A DNA stretch of 64,000 nucleotides from Umbelopsis isabellina (taxonomy: Eukaryota; Mucoromycota; Umbelopsidomycetes; Umbelopsidales; Umbelopsidaceae), in contig JAEPQZ010000002.1 in the NCBI GenBank assembly GCA_016758905.1, positions 744,001 through 808,000 on the forward strand, read 5' to 3'. Shown here in pieces: positions 1 to 11,798 of the stretch. The notes beneath the pieces were generated by a model. That model was given only the letters and a program-made list of their open reading frames with translations, was not told the origin of the DNA and did not search any database. Within the stretch, counting starts at the first letter, position 1. Each line of letters begins with the position of its first letter. The translations under genes were made by a program, and so were the position numbers.

Positions 1-106
1 TATCCTTTTCTCTGAGCCAAAGAGAAAATTTTACCAGTGACATTGTGTTTTTGGTGTATATGTAAATCACAGATATAATATATTGCTTTTTGTATTTGCT
101 AATTCC

Positions 107-137
<31 letters not shown>

Positions 138-215
138 CCACAAAAATTGTATTGGTACATTCATGCAACGAAAAATAGGTGAAAAATTGAGATTGGGAGT
201 GTTGTGGAGACCGGG
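1..215. other. 3' flank of the first gene with a poly(A) tract
   Basis: No coding sequence is supported here. It holds the 3' flank of the minus-strand gene that ends at 216 and an uninterrupted run of about 26 A residues near 112-137. On the minus strand this is a T-tract downstream of the stop codon. The run is too short and isolated to call a retroposed tail. Confidence 0.5.
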
Positions 216-1356
216 CTAACTGGACAAGTTGAATGATACTACATCTTGGACTCCAATACACAGTTCAGCATGAGGTTTTCCCCAAATGACGCTCCTGATT
301 GCTATGTCCATTGGGTATGTTCGATCATTCTCAATATTGGTAATTACAATTTTTTTCCCGGGAGGAGCGGTTCCAGTCAAGTCTATCTCGCGTAAGATAT
401 CTCGGAATGTGAATGTATCGGTGATGGCAAGATTGCGCAAATAATAAGTGCCCGAAGGCATGATATTTGGATCATTTCGTTCTTGATCAGTTAATGCGCT
501 TCGCAAAGATATAGTTTCTACCACCTGACCAAAGCCCATGGGTTGCTCGGCATACGGATTGGCCATAGACAAACTTGCTCGACGCTGCATACGTCGCATA
601 TCTTCCATGCCTTCTTCTGCTCTCTTTCGTTTAGCGCTACTCGAAGGTGTTGGAACGAATCCCGCTGGCAAACTCATTGATACTTGTGAGGATGTTGGGA
701 ATTGTTGATCTCTTTGTGCCATATTAAGTTCAGCTCTTTTCCTCGCACGATACAATGAAGAGCTATGGGCTTTACAAAGTGCAAATTCCGAAATATTAGG
801 AGGCAAGTTTCCTTCGACATCTCGATAACGTTCATTGGCGTGCTGCTCCAGCCAAGCTATTGTGATCTGGTAATCTTCCGGCTCGCTAGTGCTGAGGCGC
901 TTAGAACGTGAATCCACCGTATTTGGTGGCAAATTTTTACCGCGCCGCGGGTGCATTTCTGGACACTGACAATCTTGGCCAAAGAACTGAGCGATTTTTT
1001 CAATGAGTTATTGAGAAAAGGTGTGAGACATCAGCAGCACATGTCAGTGTTGATATCAAATGAAATAACAAAAATATACAAGGAGGTCAAGAAATTATAT
1101 GCTTTGTTAGCAAAATGAGCCACGGACGGCATGAATTTTCACTAAAACAAATACCCTATTATCATACCTTTGCACAAGTAAAACATATTCGGCAAACAGC
1201 GCAAGCATTCTTTCGAAAATTGAGGGGTCGCTGTCGATGAGGGAGTGGTGTTAACGGTTGCTGCGGGATTTGGGAAAAGGAACGATGTGGCGAGCGTGAA
1301 AGATAGCTTTGCTGCGTTGCATATTGTGGAGAACCTTGTTTCTGAATGGGTTGCAT
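216..1356 (-). CDS. Uncharacterised protein with an N-terminal Cys cluster
   Basis: Two exons are proposed, 1168-1356 and 216-965, giving 312 aa. The intron (966-1167) has a GT donor and an AG acceptor. The ATG at 1356 has an in-frame stop eleven codons upstream. Splicing joins two halves of a cysteine-rich stretch, CAVCRICFTCAKCP (residues about 52-65), which neither open frame shows alone; it could be a small zinc-binding knuckle. The N-terminus is rich in Q, S and P. Residues 75-130 look folded (EDYQITIAWLEQHANERYRD), followed by a basic KRKRAEE stretch that may be a nuclear signal. The last 100 residues look globular, with no transmembrane segment. I do not recognise the family; a lineage-specific regulatory protein is possible. 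Confidence 0.6.
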
Positions 1357-1690
1357 GGCGAAGCTGGTGTCAGAATGCCGAAATGGTCATAGGCCCTCCC
1401 TATGTCAAAGGCAGAGTAGGTGCAGAATATCAAATAAAAAGAGTGCCTTTAGAGGAGGGAGGAGACAGCGAAGCAAACAGAATGAGCAAGAAGGTAGGTT
1501 CAAAGAGACACTTATGCGTCCAAGCTGTGACGACAGAGAGTTCCAATAAAAGTGAACCGTGTTGTTGTTGTCCTGGGATATCGTCACACCGGTGCCTCAA
1601 AGCACCAGAGTCGTGTTTTATGACAGACAGGCTTTTTTATGATAGCTGAAACATGTCACCTTTTTGATTATTTTTATTATATATATTACT
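1357..1690. promoter_or_regulatory. Spacer: promoter of the first gene, 3' flank of UNC50
   Basis: This 334-bp gap lies between two tandem minus-strand genes. It must carry the 5' flank of the gene starting at 1356 and the 3' end of UNC50. Open frames on both strands here (for example plus 1245-1649) have no protein-like composition. I see no clear TATA box or repeat. Confidence 0.4.
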
Positions 1691-2971
1691 CTATGAACCA
1701 AAGTACGCTTCAAGAATAGAGCGACTGACGTTGAAACCAAAGAGCGATACCAGCCATAATATGAAGAAAATGCCAATGGGATATAAGAATAGTTCAGAGT
1801 GAACTAGGAACGGAAGTGCTACGTTCAAAATAACAAATTGAATTAGTTTCACAAACTCCCTGCTCAAATGACCCACCGCCAGCCAGCACCGGAACCATTT
1901 CCGATCCAAAAAGCCACTCCGCCTTATTACCATAGCACCAATTTAATATTTGCCCACCCTCACCCCCAACCAAAACTTACCATTGTATCCCAAGAAAGTT
2001 CCGTATGCATACCAAGCGAACGATAAGAAATACATGGTGTTGCCAATCAATAGCGAGATCCACGAGCTTCGCACTAATATAGGAATGAAGAAAAATTGAA
2101 CAATGTAAAGGATGAGGAACACTGGGAAGAAAGCGTTGCAGTGAACATCAAAAGCATACGCCCATTCTACGCGCTGTTCGATAGAATGTGACGCAGTGAC
2201 ACGGAGGAACCGGTTTGATAGCAACCTTGATTTTTTTTTGGGATTTTTGGTTATAAAAAATAGCTATCATCTTACAACCCAACTTTTTATCTTCTCCTTA
2301 CCAGCATAAACTTGCTATTATCGACCCAATCATGATGAAATCAATAAAGACCATGTACAGCATCATTTTACATATCCCAAGGAATCCATGTCCATATACA
2401 AGACCCCAGGCTATAGCCGCAGCTAATATCAGATTTGTTCTTTAGTATGTGATTATATGCAATCCCATTGAAAGGCAAATCTACTTACTGCATAGTAATA
2501 TTGACATGAGTACGAGGAACGCTGGGTCATCTCTCGCCCATTGATTTTTGGTTTCTATTGACGCAAGATTTAGTAGTCAGCCACTGTCACTGCCAATTAT
2601 GTCGAGCAGATGATTTGCCTACGTTTGTGATAATATATATTTCGGTATCTAATGGTGCAGAAGTTGGTTAATATGATTGTGAAAGCTGAATTTGGAAAAC
2701 AAATCACTAGCTTACACTCTTCTTGGAGCGATCAAAAGATATGCCATCTGCCATAATGCAAACTTCGTGACAATGCTTTAATAACACTTATAATCAGCTA
2801 CTACCCAGGTCCTGCACATGAACATACCTCAAAATCCATATGCGGCACCCGAAATATTCTCTTCAAGATGACTGGGAATGGCGCTGACGATGTTCGAACC
2901 TGCCGAATCCGATCATCGAAAGGGTATGAGGCAGACTGGCCGAGCGAATTCGCCGTCGGCAGTAGTGACAT
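1691..2971 (-). CDS. UNC50: UNC-50/GMH1 family Golgi membrane protein
   Basis: Seven exons give 258 aa: 2828-2971, 2716-2762, 2623-2648, 2489-2554, 2302-2422, 1981-2225 and 1691-1818. All phases agree. The product reads through the family signature: RIFRVPHMDFEFALWQMAYL, then APRRVYRN, NQWARDDPAFLVL, RVEWAYAFDVHCNAFFP and FLGYNALPFL, with about five hydrophobic segments. Family members (yeast Gmh1, animal UNC-50) are inner-nuclear or Golgi membrane proteins, linked to Arf-GEF recruitment in yeast and nicotinic receptor trafficking in worms. Length matches the family (about 260 aa). One exon is only 26 nt. A long 1.3-kb spacer separates it from the divergent HID1 gene. Confidence 0.95.
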
Positions 2972-4298
2972 TGGTAGTTCTTTGAAAGTAAGAGCAAACA
3001 CGCAAAAGCATGACCGTCACACACAATGCACCCATATTTCAACTTCAGACCAATCAAATATGCCACTTGTTATTTTATTTTATTTTCGATTTTTTATTAT
3101 GAACTGCTGACTGAATCAAATTGCAGGTTCTCCTGATTGTCAAAAGTATTGTTGTTCAGCTATGTACGCAATAGAATTTGTCGCTGTTAACTGTAGACCC
3201 AATCCCAAATGAAATACAAAGATGTAGATAAAATTCCTCTTTGACAGATGCTGTCTCGTTTTTATTTTCTTTCCATTATATTAATTTTAATGAAGTATCC
3301 TGAATTTTACAATATTCTTTTGCTCAAGACTTCATTCGGATCAGTTTTAAGCTTTCAACATTGTTGTTCAGTCTTGGTACGCACGGTAGCGAGATTCAAT
3401 GCATTAATTAGGCAACCGATCTCGACAATAAGTGGCCCTTCTGAGTATGCTGTTACATCGATCGCACCCTGGGCAAGCGGAGTGAATATAGAGCTTTGAA
3501 CAAAAAGTTGTGGTTTTTGAACAATGTTGTGCAAAACATGGTTTATCTCTGACCTACAATGTTAGCTGTCCAACATTCTTGATACCAAAATAAATCTGTA
3601 TCGATAGATCAACGTTTGATTTACGGGATTGATATGTTGTTTGCTTTTGTTGGCAATAAGGAACGCGTGTCAATATAAGCCGTTTGATGATCAAGCCATT
3701 GGCTGAGTTTTCTTATTGGAAAAAGCGCGCCCCAACGAAGGTATATGAGCGTACAACTGAAATTGTTCAGTTGGCAGTACAAAAACAGTATTTTTTAACA
3801 CACCAACTTAGGTGAAGTCGTGTTCTAGCACTTTTTGCTTGTTTTCAGATTTTCAACCGATCAATTTAGCCTCATTTTCTAGCAAATGTTCTGAAGTTTC
3901 CACAAATACTAATAAAACGTTGTTTCCTATACTGCCAATGCCATTGAATTTTTATGTTCGCGATATTCACTGCATTTTATAGGCAAATCGGTAATTTGCA
4001 CCTTCGAAAATTTGTATCTGTGATTGTGCTATTCTCGGCATTACCTTTCAGATATGTGAAGTATATATGAGGATGCTCACACTCTATTCGCACCGAGGAT
4101 CCAGGTATTCAATAATTCTTTTCAGTATTTTGGCGTTCGGCGTCACAGATTCCATTTCTCGCAAAAAGATATCTTCAAAAATAACGATTCATCTGCAAAT
4201 ATGATGCATCACGTGCCATTCCATGTCCGATCTAGCTTGCCGGGCACGTATAAGGGAAGTTATCCCGCCAAGCAAGCTATCTTTACAGTTTCCTCCTA
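2972..4298. promoter_or_regulatory. Divergent spacer between UNC50 and HID1
   Basis: At 1.3 kb this is one of the longest gene-poor stretches in the window. It carries both promoters. A CACGTG E-box lies at 4210-4215, about 85 bp before the HID1 start. On the minus strand, 3366-3572 forms a protein-like stretch behind a good acceptor (see the next entry). The remainder is AT-rich and holds no ORF I would call. Confidence 0.4.
3366..3572 (-). other. Exon-like open stretch of unknown origin
   Basis: On the minus strand a branch-like CTAAC and a TTGTAG acceptor are followed by about 65 open codons with natural protein composition, including LFVQSSIFTPLAQGAIDVTA and SEGPLIVEIGCLINAL, ending at a TGA. 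No partner exon with a start codon was found upstream or downstream. It may be a remnant of a gene or mobile element, or one exon of an unrecognised gene. A short motif near its 3' end (TGAACAACAAT preceded by GCGTAC) is repeated near 3145-3170. I do not recognise the sequence. Confidence 0.25.
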
Positions 4299-7200
4299 AT
4301 GGGTGCCACCGACAGTAAATTAGCCTTTCGAAAAGGAGTCTTCCGACTTTTCGAAGAGACTGTACGTAAAATTATATTGAAACTGGTGTTTTCTTCCTAA
4401 CATGTGTTAACTCATAAGCAACTACTTAACTTTAGAATTTGCCCGCGAATGCTGATGATTATTGGTGTCAGGTACAACACATCCCAAATCAACCGTGCAA
4501 ATAGTATGCGCAGTTTACTTATACACTGTTATATCTAGTTTTGGACTTTACCCGAAAGTGCAGACGATGTCTTCTCACTCATCGGAGCCGCCGATATTAG
4601 GCGAGTTCGGGATTCGGCACGCCACAATCTCGAAACCCTGATAGACAAAGTGAGTCCACGGTCACCACTTCAGCGTTGACGATTCACTATTATAACCAAA
4701 TAACATTTTTTAATGTTAGCTTTTATCGAAAATGGACTTGTTGATCCATTCACGAGATTTTTCAGCAAATGGTAGATCAAAAATCCACCTACTTAACTGC
4801 ATACGAGTCTTGACACGAATTATGCCATATGTTTTCGAAAATCCCGATCATGGGGAATGGGAAAATGCATTCTTCTGGACAAATCAAGAAGTTCCTATTC
4901 CTCTTGAAATGCCAACAAACCTAGAGGGTCAAATTTCTACGGCTTTTGGTGAACAGGTAGAAAATGAAGCATAAATTCAAAAGTACATCTTTAAAGTGGA
5001 AGCTAATAATGCTCAGCAGCAGGCATCAGATCAAAAAGTACAACAGCAATATAGAACGATTGAACCAAGAGGAGAAAAGCTATTGAAATGTAGGGGATAT
5101 TTAAAATCATAATTTTAGCTTAGCATTCAACTAACATGCTATTTCTCAGTGGTACTGGAAGCACTTTTTCTCGCAGATTTTACAATTCCAAGTGAGATTG
5201 CTGCAGGACCAACAAATGTTAATTATGTCATCTGGGAAACAGGTGTTGGGTCATCAACTCCCATTGGATCATCGAAAGAGATCGACCTGAATCGATTCGA
5301 GACACTTCGACTGTTGATAGTGCTGTTATCAAAGTCAATGTACATTGCACCATCTGTTGTCTTGAGTGAGCAAGATAATTGGATTCATTTTGTGGTGGCA
5401 AGAACAGAGCGAAAGATTGTTTTGGCTCTGCTTTGTAGCATGTTAAATACAGCCGCCAAATATAACCCTCTAGGCTGGGGTTTACCATACAATCATGTCG
5501 TATTCTCTGATCCTAGAGAGCTACTTGTTGTGATGTGTCTTCGCGCTGTACTGGTGTTGTTGGATTATCATTCACCTGGACAGGCTCCTTACGGGAATGC
5601 TACTGTGGAAGTGAGAGACATTAGCACTGGCATGGCGCGCATGTCTGTGGAGGATGAACAGACTCCCAAAGATATGTCCAATACTATCGCACAACCCGAA
5701 AGCCCTGTAACCGATCAGTCATCAGACATGAGCGTGAGATCCAATCAAGTGATGGACAATGCATTTAGACATTATCTATCTAAATTACATCGTCCACAAG
5801 ATTTCCAATTCTTGATCGATGGTATGTATCGGATCTTGAGCAATCCTATGCTTGCCAACAACACATATCTACCTGGATCAACAAAGCAAGTTCGCTGTCA
5901 TGTTGAAACAATGATGCTTTGTTGGAAACTACTGGAGATCAACCAGGTAAGCAACATATGAACATTTACTCTCATATAAATCGGTATTGATCGTGCCATT
6001 CATCCTTCATGTTTAACTACGCTCAGCGCTTCAGACAATATATATTGGAAACAGAACGCGTGTTGGATTTGATGGTAGTACTATTGTATTACGCTGTAGA
6101 TAATAAAAATAACGCTGGTAAGTTTCAGCATGAATTCAGTTCTAACTTCCAGACATCCAACTAATTCTTGCGTTTGCATGTAGCGCAAATTGGGCTTGTT
6201 CGCATGTCGGCTTTCGTTCTTCAAACTCTTTCATCCGACAGGGCTTTTGGTGTAAAGCTTAACAGAAGTTTTGATGGCCATTCGTCACTTCCAAATAGCG
6301 TGCGATTACCAATGTTCCACGGCAGCTATGCCGATTTTCTCATAATTGTAAGTGTTATCTCCAAGTGTGTCAGCGTAGCATATTAAGCTAATCAATGATC
6401 GGTATTTACCAGTCTATATACAATCTTATCGCAACAACACGAGGAGCATTGACTACATTATATCCCGCTCTGATACTGATAATTACCAACGTATCTCCAT
6501 ACCTAAAAAACCTATCAGTAGGGTCCTCCGCTAAATTGGTCTCTTTATTCAACTCTTTCTCAGCTCCTGGGTTCTTACTCGCAGACGACAGCAATCACAA
6601 ACTCGTGGAATACATCCTTGAAGCTTTCAACAGCATTATTCAATTCCAGTTTACCGGTCGGTGGCATCATTTATAATCATGATAATACAGGAAGCTTACT
6701 AATGATTGATTTATTACTTACAGATAATTCAAATCTGATTTATGCCATCATTCGTGCCCATAGCAAATTTGAGAAGCTTCGCGATTTCACATTATCTACT
6801 GCAATTGAAGAAATAGTGCGTGTACAGGCAGCAAAGGAGGAGAGAAAGAGACAGAGTCAGCAGCCTTCTTTGCCACAGCCAGTCACTGTTGCAGATGATA
6901 GCAAAGTTTCGGCTGAAGACAATAGTAAGAAACCGGAGCAGGAAAATGCGGAGGTGATTACCGATCAGCAACTATCAGACAAAGCAAAGGGAAAATTGAA
7001 GGAGCAAACAACACCGGCGAATGGTGATGTAATTGCAGAAGCTTCGGTTGAAGACAAGGTCGTACTTGAGACCAACGTAAATGCGAACGCTGCTGAGATG
7101 TTGCAGCGGCAAACGAGTACATCGTCGATACTTTCACAAACTCTTGCACCTCCGAACAAAGGTCAATTTACACCTACCCAGGAATGGGTTGACTCGTGGA

Positions 7201-7640
7201 AGCCAAGCTTGGCTCTAGGACCGGTGTTAACCATGTTAGACCATTTGGTGCCTCAGGTCAAAGAATTATGCTCAACTCAAAGCCTCACTAGTGATTCTCA
7301 AGTCTTGGAGTTCTTACGCAAAGTAACTCTGGTCGGCATACTTCCCCACCCACAGCCAATCCAAATACGCCGATTCCAGTGGGGAGAGGCTTTAGTTATT
7401 TGGTTCCGCTCAATGCTCTGGGGACAAGCCTATGTCTTCAGCTTGACTGGAACAGGAGTTTGGAATGGTACCAATATCAAGCTGTTCCAGATAAAGCATG
7501 AAGCACCACCGGTTAAGCCTGAAGCAGCCAGACGCAGTGGAAGTTTTGTACAGCCCCAGCCCCAGCCCCAGCCTCAGACGCAACCTCAGGCTCAGGCTCA
7601 GACTACCTTACATAGATCGCCAGATTCTGAACATGATTAG
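4299..7640 (+). CDS. HID1: HID1 family protein (Golgi / dense-core vesicle factor, Ftp105-like)
   Basis: Ten exons give 910 aa: 4299-4361, 4436-4471, 4539-4649, 4720-4956, 5017-5089, 5150-5946, 6027-6117, 6184-6347, 6413-6656 and 6724-7640. The start MGATDSKLAFRKGVFRLFEE is the family N-terminus, including the MG site expected for N-myristoylation. Later blocks also match HID1: ICLAWELL-type repeats are absent, but YNPLGWGLPYNHVVFSDPRE, NVSPYLKNLSVGSSAKLVSL, QFTDNSNLIYAIIRAHSKF and SWKPSLALGPVLTMLDHLVP align in order. Animal HID1 and fission yeast Ftp105 are Golgi-associated. Residues about 740-800 are a low-complexity acidic linker, and the C-terminal tail holds a Gln-Pro repeat. An apparent stop near 4972 is removed by a 60-bp intron with branch GCTAATA. 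Confidence 0.95.
7551..7600 (+). repeat. Hexanucleotide CAGCCC/CAGGCT-type repeat coding for Gln-Pro/Gln-Ala
   Basis: A short imperfect repeat near the 3' end of HID1 encodes alternating QP, then QT and QA dipeptides. It is likely length-variable between strains by slippage. No function is implied. Confidence 0.8.
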
Positions 7641-7801
7641 CTACCACCACATTTTTGTATTGTTACATGTTCATATGTCTTACAGAAATAGTGTATAACG
7701 CATCATTTATATCGCAATCACTATTTTTTATTTTTGGCATATTTAAATTTGTTTTGTTTGCCAACAGTCGCAATGAATTAATGTCTAATGGGTCGAGCAC
7801 T

Positions 7802-9585
7802 TCATGCTAATTCCTCCTGTTGAGCTTCATAATGTTTCAATTCACATTCTGCTATAGCTGTAAGGTTTGAGCCCATCTTGTTCATGGTTTCATGATACTC
7901 ATCTTCCTCAACGGAATCGTAGACAATACCGCCACCAGCTAAAGCGATAGCAAATATGATTTCCGTTAGTTATTTTCAAAGTAAACTTACAATCAAAGTA
8001 GTGCCACCACTTTACCTTGTAAATATGCGATACCATCTTTGAATACCATGGTGCGAATGGCAATGCATGTATCCAAATTACCAGAATAATCAAAGTGACC
8101 AACAGAGCTGCAAGATGGCAATTAATATACATAACACTTGTCGATTCCAAAATGTTAGCTATTTACCCAGCATATACACCACGCTTTTCCTTTTCCAAAC
8201 CCATTATAAGATCTACAGCTCTAATTTTAGGAGCTCCAGACACGGTTCCAGCCGGGAAGATTGCTCGGAAAGCATCGTATGGAGTCTTGTCGTCTCTCAG
8301 TTTACCACTGACATTTGATACAATATGCATAACATGTGAATACATTTCAATCTCCATCAACTTGTCGACCTTGACAGTCTCAGGTTTGCACACATGATTG
8401 ACATCATTTCGGCCAAGATCGACCAACATGACATGCTCAGCCCGCTCTTTGGGATCAGCAAGTAAGTCTTCAGCAAGAGCCTTGTCTTCCTCATAATTCT
8501 TTCCACGTTTGCGGGTTCCGGCGATAGGATGAGTGTACACCGTTCGATTCTCAACCTTGGTCAACATTTCCGGCGATGCACCTACAATTTGAAAACCATC
8601 CAGATTGACGTAGAACATGTATGGTGACGGGTTGATCGATCTTAGATGTCTATATACGTTGAAGGGGTTGAGAGATGTTGGTCGAGAGAGCCTTTGTGAC
8701 GGCACAGCCTGGAAGATATCACCCTCTTTGATATGATGCTTGAGATTAGTGACGAATCCTTCGTAACCATCTTTGCCAACATTGCTAGTTGCCTTATATC
8801 CAAGTTTGATTGGTGGTTGTGGTATTTCTGGTGTATGTGGGTCGTTCAAAAGTGTCAAAGTACATTCGATTTCTTCGGCTGCTTTCATGTATTCTCGCTT
8901 GACGTCCTCTGGATCAGTAACATTACTTCGGAAGTGAGACACAACATTGACAACCTGACGAACTCGATCGAAAACTACTAATGTATCACACAGAACAAAG
9001 ATGGCTTCCGGTATGCCAATAGGATCGGTCAAATCACGCTTAAGTGTTGGTTCAAAGTGTTGGAAACATTCAAATCCAATGTATCCAACCGCACCGCCTA
9101 CAAATATTTCAAATGAGACAACTGTGATCGATATCAGCTTCGAACATCTCAACCAACTTACCAGTAAATGATGGAAGTCCTGGTACAGTAACGTATTTGA
9201 TATCTTTCAGCTCATTTTCAACAACATTCAAAGGGTCTCCTTTGACTTGCTCGTTTTGGCCGACCTTGATCACTTTGTAAGGATCTGTTTGAAAAGTACT
9301 GGTGAGTCATATCTGTCACACAAGATCAAATTTAGCAAAAACAGAAGCTGTTGAAGAGACAATTCAAATACCTGAACCAATGAATGAGTATCGTCCAACA
9401 GTTTCTCCTCCTGCGACAGATTCCAGTAGAAAAGAGTACTTTGAACGATCCGAGACTTTGAGGTATGCTGACACAGGAGTGAGCATGTCAGCGTGTAGCT
9501 CTGCATAGATAGGTATGGTATTTCCAGCTCCTGAGTTAACAAGTTCTTGGACCTCCTCCAAGGAAGGCTTGAGCTTCATATGCAT
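7802..9585 (-). CDS. TRP2: Anthranilate synthase component I
   Basis: Five exons give 498 aa: 9372-9585, 9162-9284, 8167-9097, 8016-8107 and 7802-7938, all in phase. The enzyme makes anthranilate from chorismate, the first step of tryptophan synthesis; the glutamine amidotransferase partner is not in this window. The N-terminal domain has [20 protein letters not shown], including the LLES element that binds tryptophan for feedback inhibition. The chorismate-binding domain shows [36 protein letters not shown]-type (DLGRNDV), and [18 protein letters not shown]. These catalytic blocks look intact, and the length matches fungal Trp2. The upstream region has a CACGTGAC site (9691-9698). I saw no perfect TGACTC Gcn4 site. 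Confidence 0.97.
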
Positions 9586-9926
9586 CTTGGGAGTGAAATG
9601 AGAAAAAAAGTATAAATTTCTACAGCCGGATCTAAGGACTTAAAGCACAAAAAGTCAGTCATTTTTGCTCATTCTTAAATTTATTCTGTGCACGTGACAT
9701 AAGGTGCCATTGAAATTTGTACTTGAGATGTCAATGGTGCCAAAATTCAATTATACTTTGTTTTTTGAACAATTTATTTTATGTTGTTGTTATGAGATAA
9801 TCAGAAATTGCGCATCGATCAAGAAAGTAAAGAGGAATATCATTCCAACCTCGTAAACTCAATTGATCCAATGTGGCAATTTATATTCATTTTGTACAAG
9901 CTTTATACAGGGCAGAGATAGGCTGA
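9586..9926. promoter_or_regulatory. Spacer: TRP2 promoter and SGF11 3' flank
   Basis: A 341-bp AT-rich gap between two tandem minus-strand genes. A CACGTGAC element at 9691-9698 lies about 105 bp before the TRP2 start; such E-boxes bind bHLH factors in fungi. Nothing else is distinct. Confidence 0.4.
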
Positions 9927-11798
9927 TCACTTTCTCTGGGGTTGGGTACCATCAACGTCTGCATGCAGAAGCTCAACTCTGTGTTCAAAAGGTATGATAT
10001 AAAGTTGTAGATACAAAGGCTTACCTATAAAATCTGCTTTTGGATCGAAATCTTCCTCATCGCTGCTGTAGATAGCCAATTTGGATTTGCTTCGACTGCA
10101 GACAGATCTGTGAGCATTAAAGAAAGTTAATTACGAACAAAGGTTAATTTAACTTACCCTGCCTTGGCTGTCGCGCGCCTGTCACTTTTTGAAAAACTGT
10201 CGTCACTTGTGGGAGATCTAGGTACATCTTTGATAGGTACGCTTGAACTTCGATTTACATCTCCGGCATACGATCCTGGACTTGCTGACCGTCTGCCATT
10301 ACTCCTATAGTTACTTTCAGAGGCATCCGAATCCTCCAATTCTGCTCGAATGTGATCTGCATCTGTAGAGGTCTCCTTAGTATCTGCTTTCATACGTAAA
10401 TGTGTGCAGTTTGTTTTTTTAAATACTAACACGAGGCCTAAAGACGAAAATACCATTAGTGAAGGTGGTTATTTTGCAACGCACGATACGAAATTTAATC
10501 ACCTTATGGTCACCTTGTGAGGATGAGCCTAATAATGTACATAAACAGTTGTTGAGAATGGGATATATCAGCTGAAACATGGTCGACAATCGAAACAATA
10601 CCTTGAGCTCTGATCTTCTTTAATCGTGATAAGTCGTTGGAGATCTTAAATCGAGCAATAGACGTAAATATGGATGACAACAGCCGAAATGGTGGTGGAA
10701 AAATAAAAAACATACTTTGCCAAGAGCCCTCCGTCGCTTCTTTTCAAAGGAGCTGCTTTCAATATCGCTACCCCCCATACTGTCTTCTGACAAATTGACT
10801 GCAGTAAATGGTGATTGTGAGCCCATCCTAATATACAACTAGTTAGTAAAGGCAATTCAAACGACGTATCTGTGTACACCTGTACCTTCTATTCGCAACT
10901 CTAGTTGACTGTCTGCCAGCCAAGCCAAGACACTTTTCCAGATGCGGTGCATATCGCGTTGCTGGATACATCTTGTGACAATTGACACATTCGTATGATG
11001 GTAGGTTATTGGATGTGTAACTGTTACCAAATATGTCACAACCTGTTTCGTTGACTGTGTATTCCACCAAAAAATAAGTTAGTACATAAAATGCATGTGC
11101 CTCTCGCTCAAAAGTCTACAAACCATAGCCTTGACATCTGTGTGGTAATGTTAGTAAACAACTTCGAATTTCTCGAGTAGAATCCAGTATGAGTACGAAA
11201 AGCCACTTACTTTGACTGGCAAATCTGACAGACGGAGGTTCTAGTTCTTAGATCTTTGTGAACACCCAAAAGCACATCGAATATACATTCGTCTATGAGG
11301 TTTCCAAGTAAAGAGAAAGCCTTTGACAGATTGATGCGTCAGGTAAGGTTCTTTAGGCTCTCAAAACATGATTGTCAAGGGCCTCACCATTGTTGCTTTA
11401 GAATCGACACTAATGTTGTTCTCAGAACCACTTTTCAGATTGCTGTCGTTTGCTTGCTCTATTGCGGGTATCTTTTTCGACAGTACCTTGTAAGTTGACT
11501 TCAAATTTTCAATCTTTTCGGTGCGTTCATTGAGAAGCTTCTTGTACAACCTGTTTTTTGGGATCATTAATAAATATCGTATAACATGTATCAGCTGCCG
11601 CCACTGTAAGTGGTTTTCGTGACTTTGCTGCCCATTGGCTAGTGGCAGATCGATACATTGGTGACTCAAGTGCCGCCACTGCATGGTCAGTGCTGTCACT
11701 CGTGCTACCCTCGACGATCTCGTTTTCAACCAGTTTTCTGAACAAAGGATCTCGCATGATACTCACGCATCGTTATCTTCCTTCTGTTTGTCTGCCAT
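9927..11798 (-). CDS. SGF11: SAGA deubiquitination-module subunit, SGF11/ATXN7L3-like
   Basis: Eleven exons give 329 aa: 11767-11798, 11388-11550, 11211-11320, 11124-11137, 10886-11054, 10716-10827, 10602-10644, 10514-10528, 10158-10386, 10025-10095 and 9927-9958. Phases agree throughout. The recognisable core is an N-terminal helix (NLIDECIFDVLLGVHKDLR) and the SGF11 zinc finger, YECVNCHKMYPATRYAPHLE followed by KCLGLAGRQSTRVANRR (C-x2-C..H-x3-C). In the family this subunit anchors Ubp8/USP22 to remove ubiquitin from histone H2B. The C-terminal Ser-rich tail and the length resemble animal ATXN7L3 more than the short yeast Sgf11. Two exons are only 14 and 15 nt. The first exon (MADKQKEDNDA) is the least certain part. 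Confidence 0.85.

Noticed and set aside
112-137. A-run at the left end as a retroposon tail
   Set aside because: No element body or target-site duplication is visible next to it.
1245-1649. 134-codon plus-strand ORF over the first gene's 5' end
   Set aside because: It overlaps the first exon on the other strand, shows no domain and has random composition; the minus-strand Gln/Pro-rich exon splices well and is preferred.
4957-5016. Apparent in-frame stop in HID1 after residue 149
   Set aside because: It lies in a 60-bp intron with a GTAGAA donor, GCTAATAA branch and CTCAG acceptor, and the exon sum is divisible by three only with this intron removed.
8095-8981. Plus-strand ORFs across TRP2
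   Set aside because: They are antisense shadows of the conserved anthranilate synthase exons.
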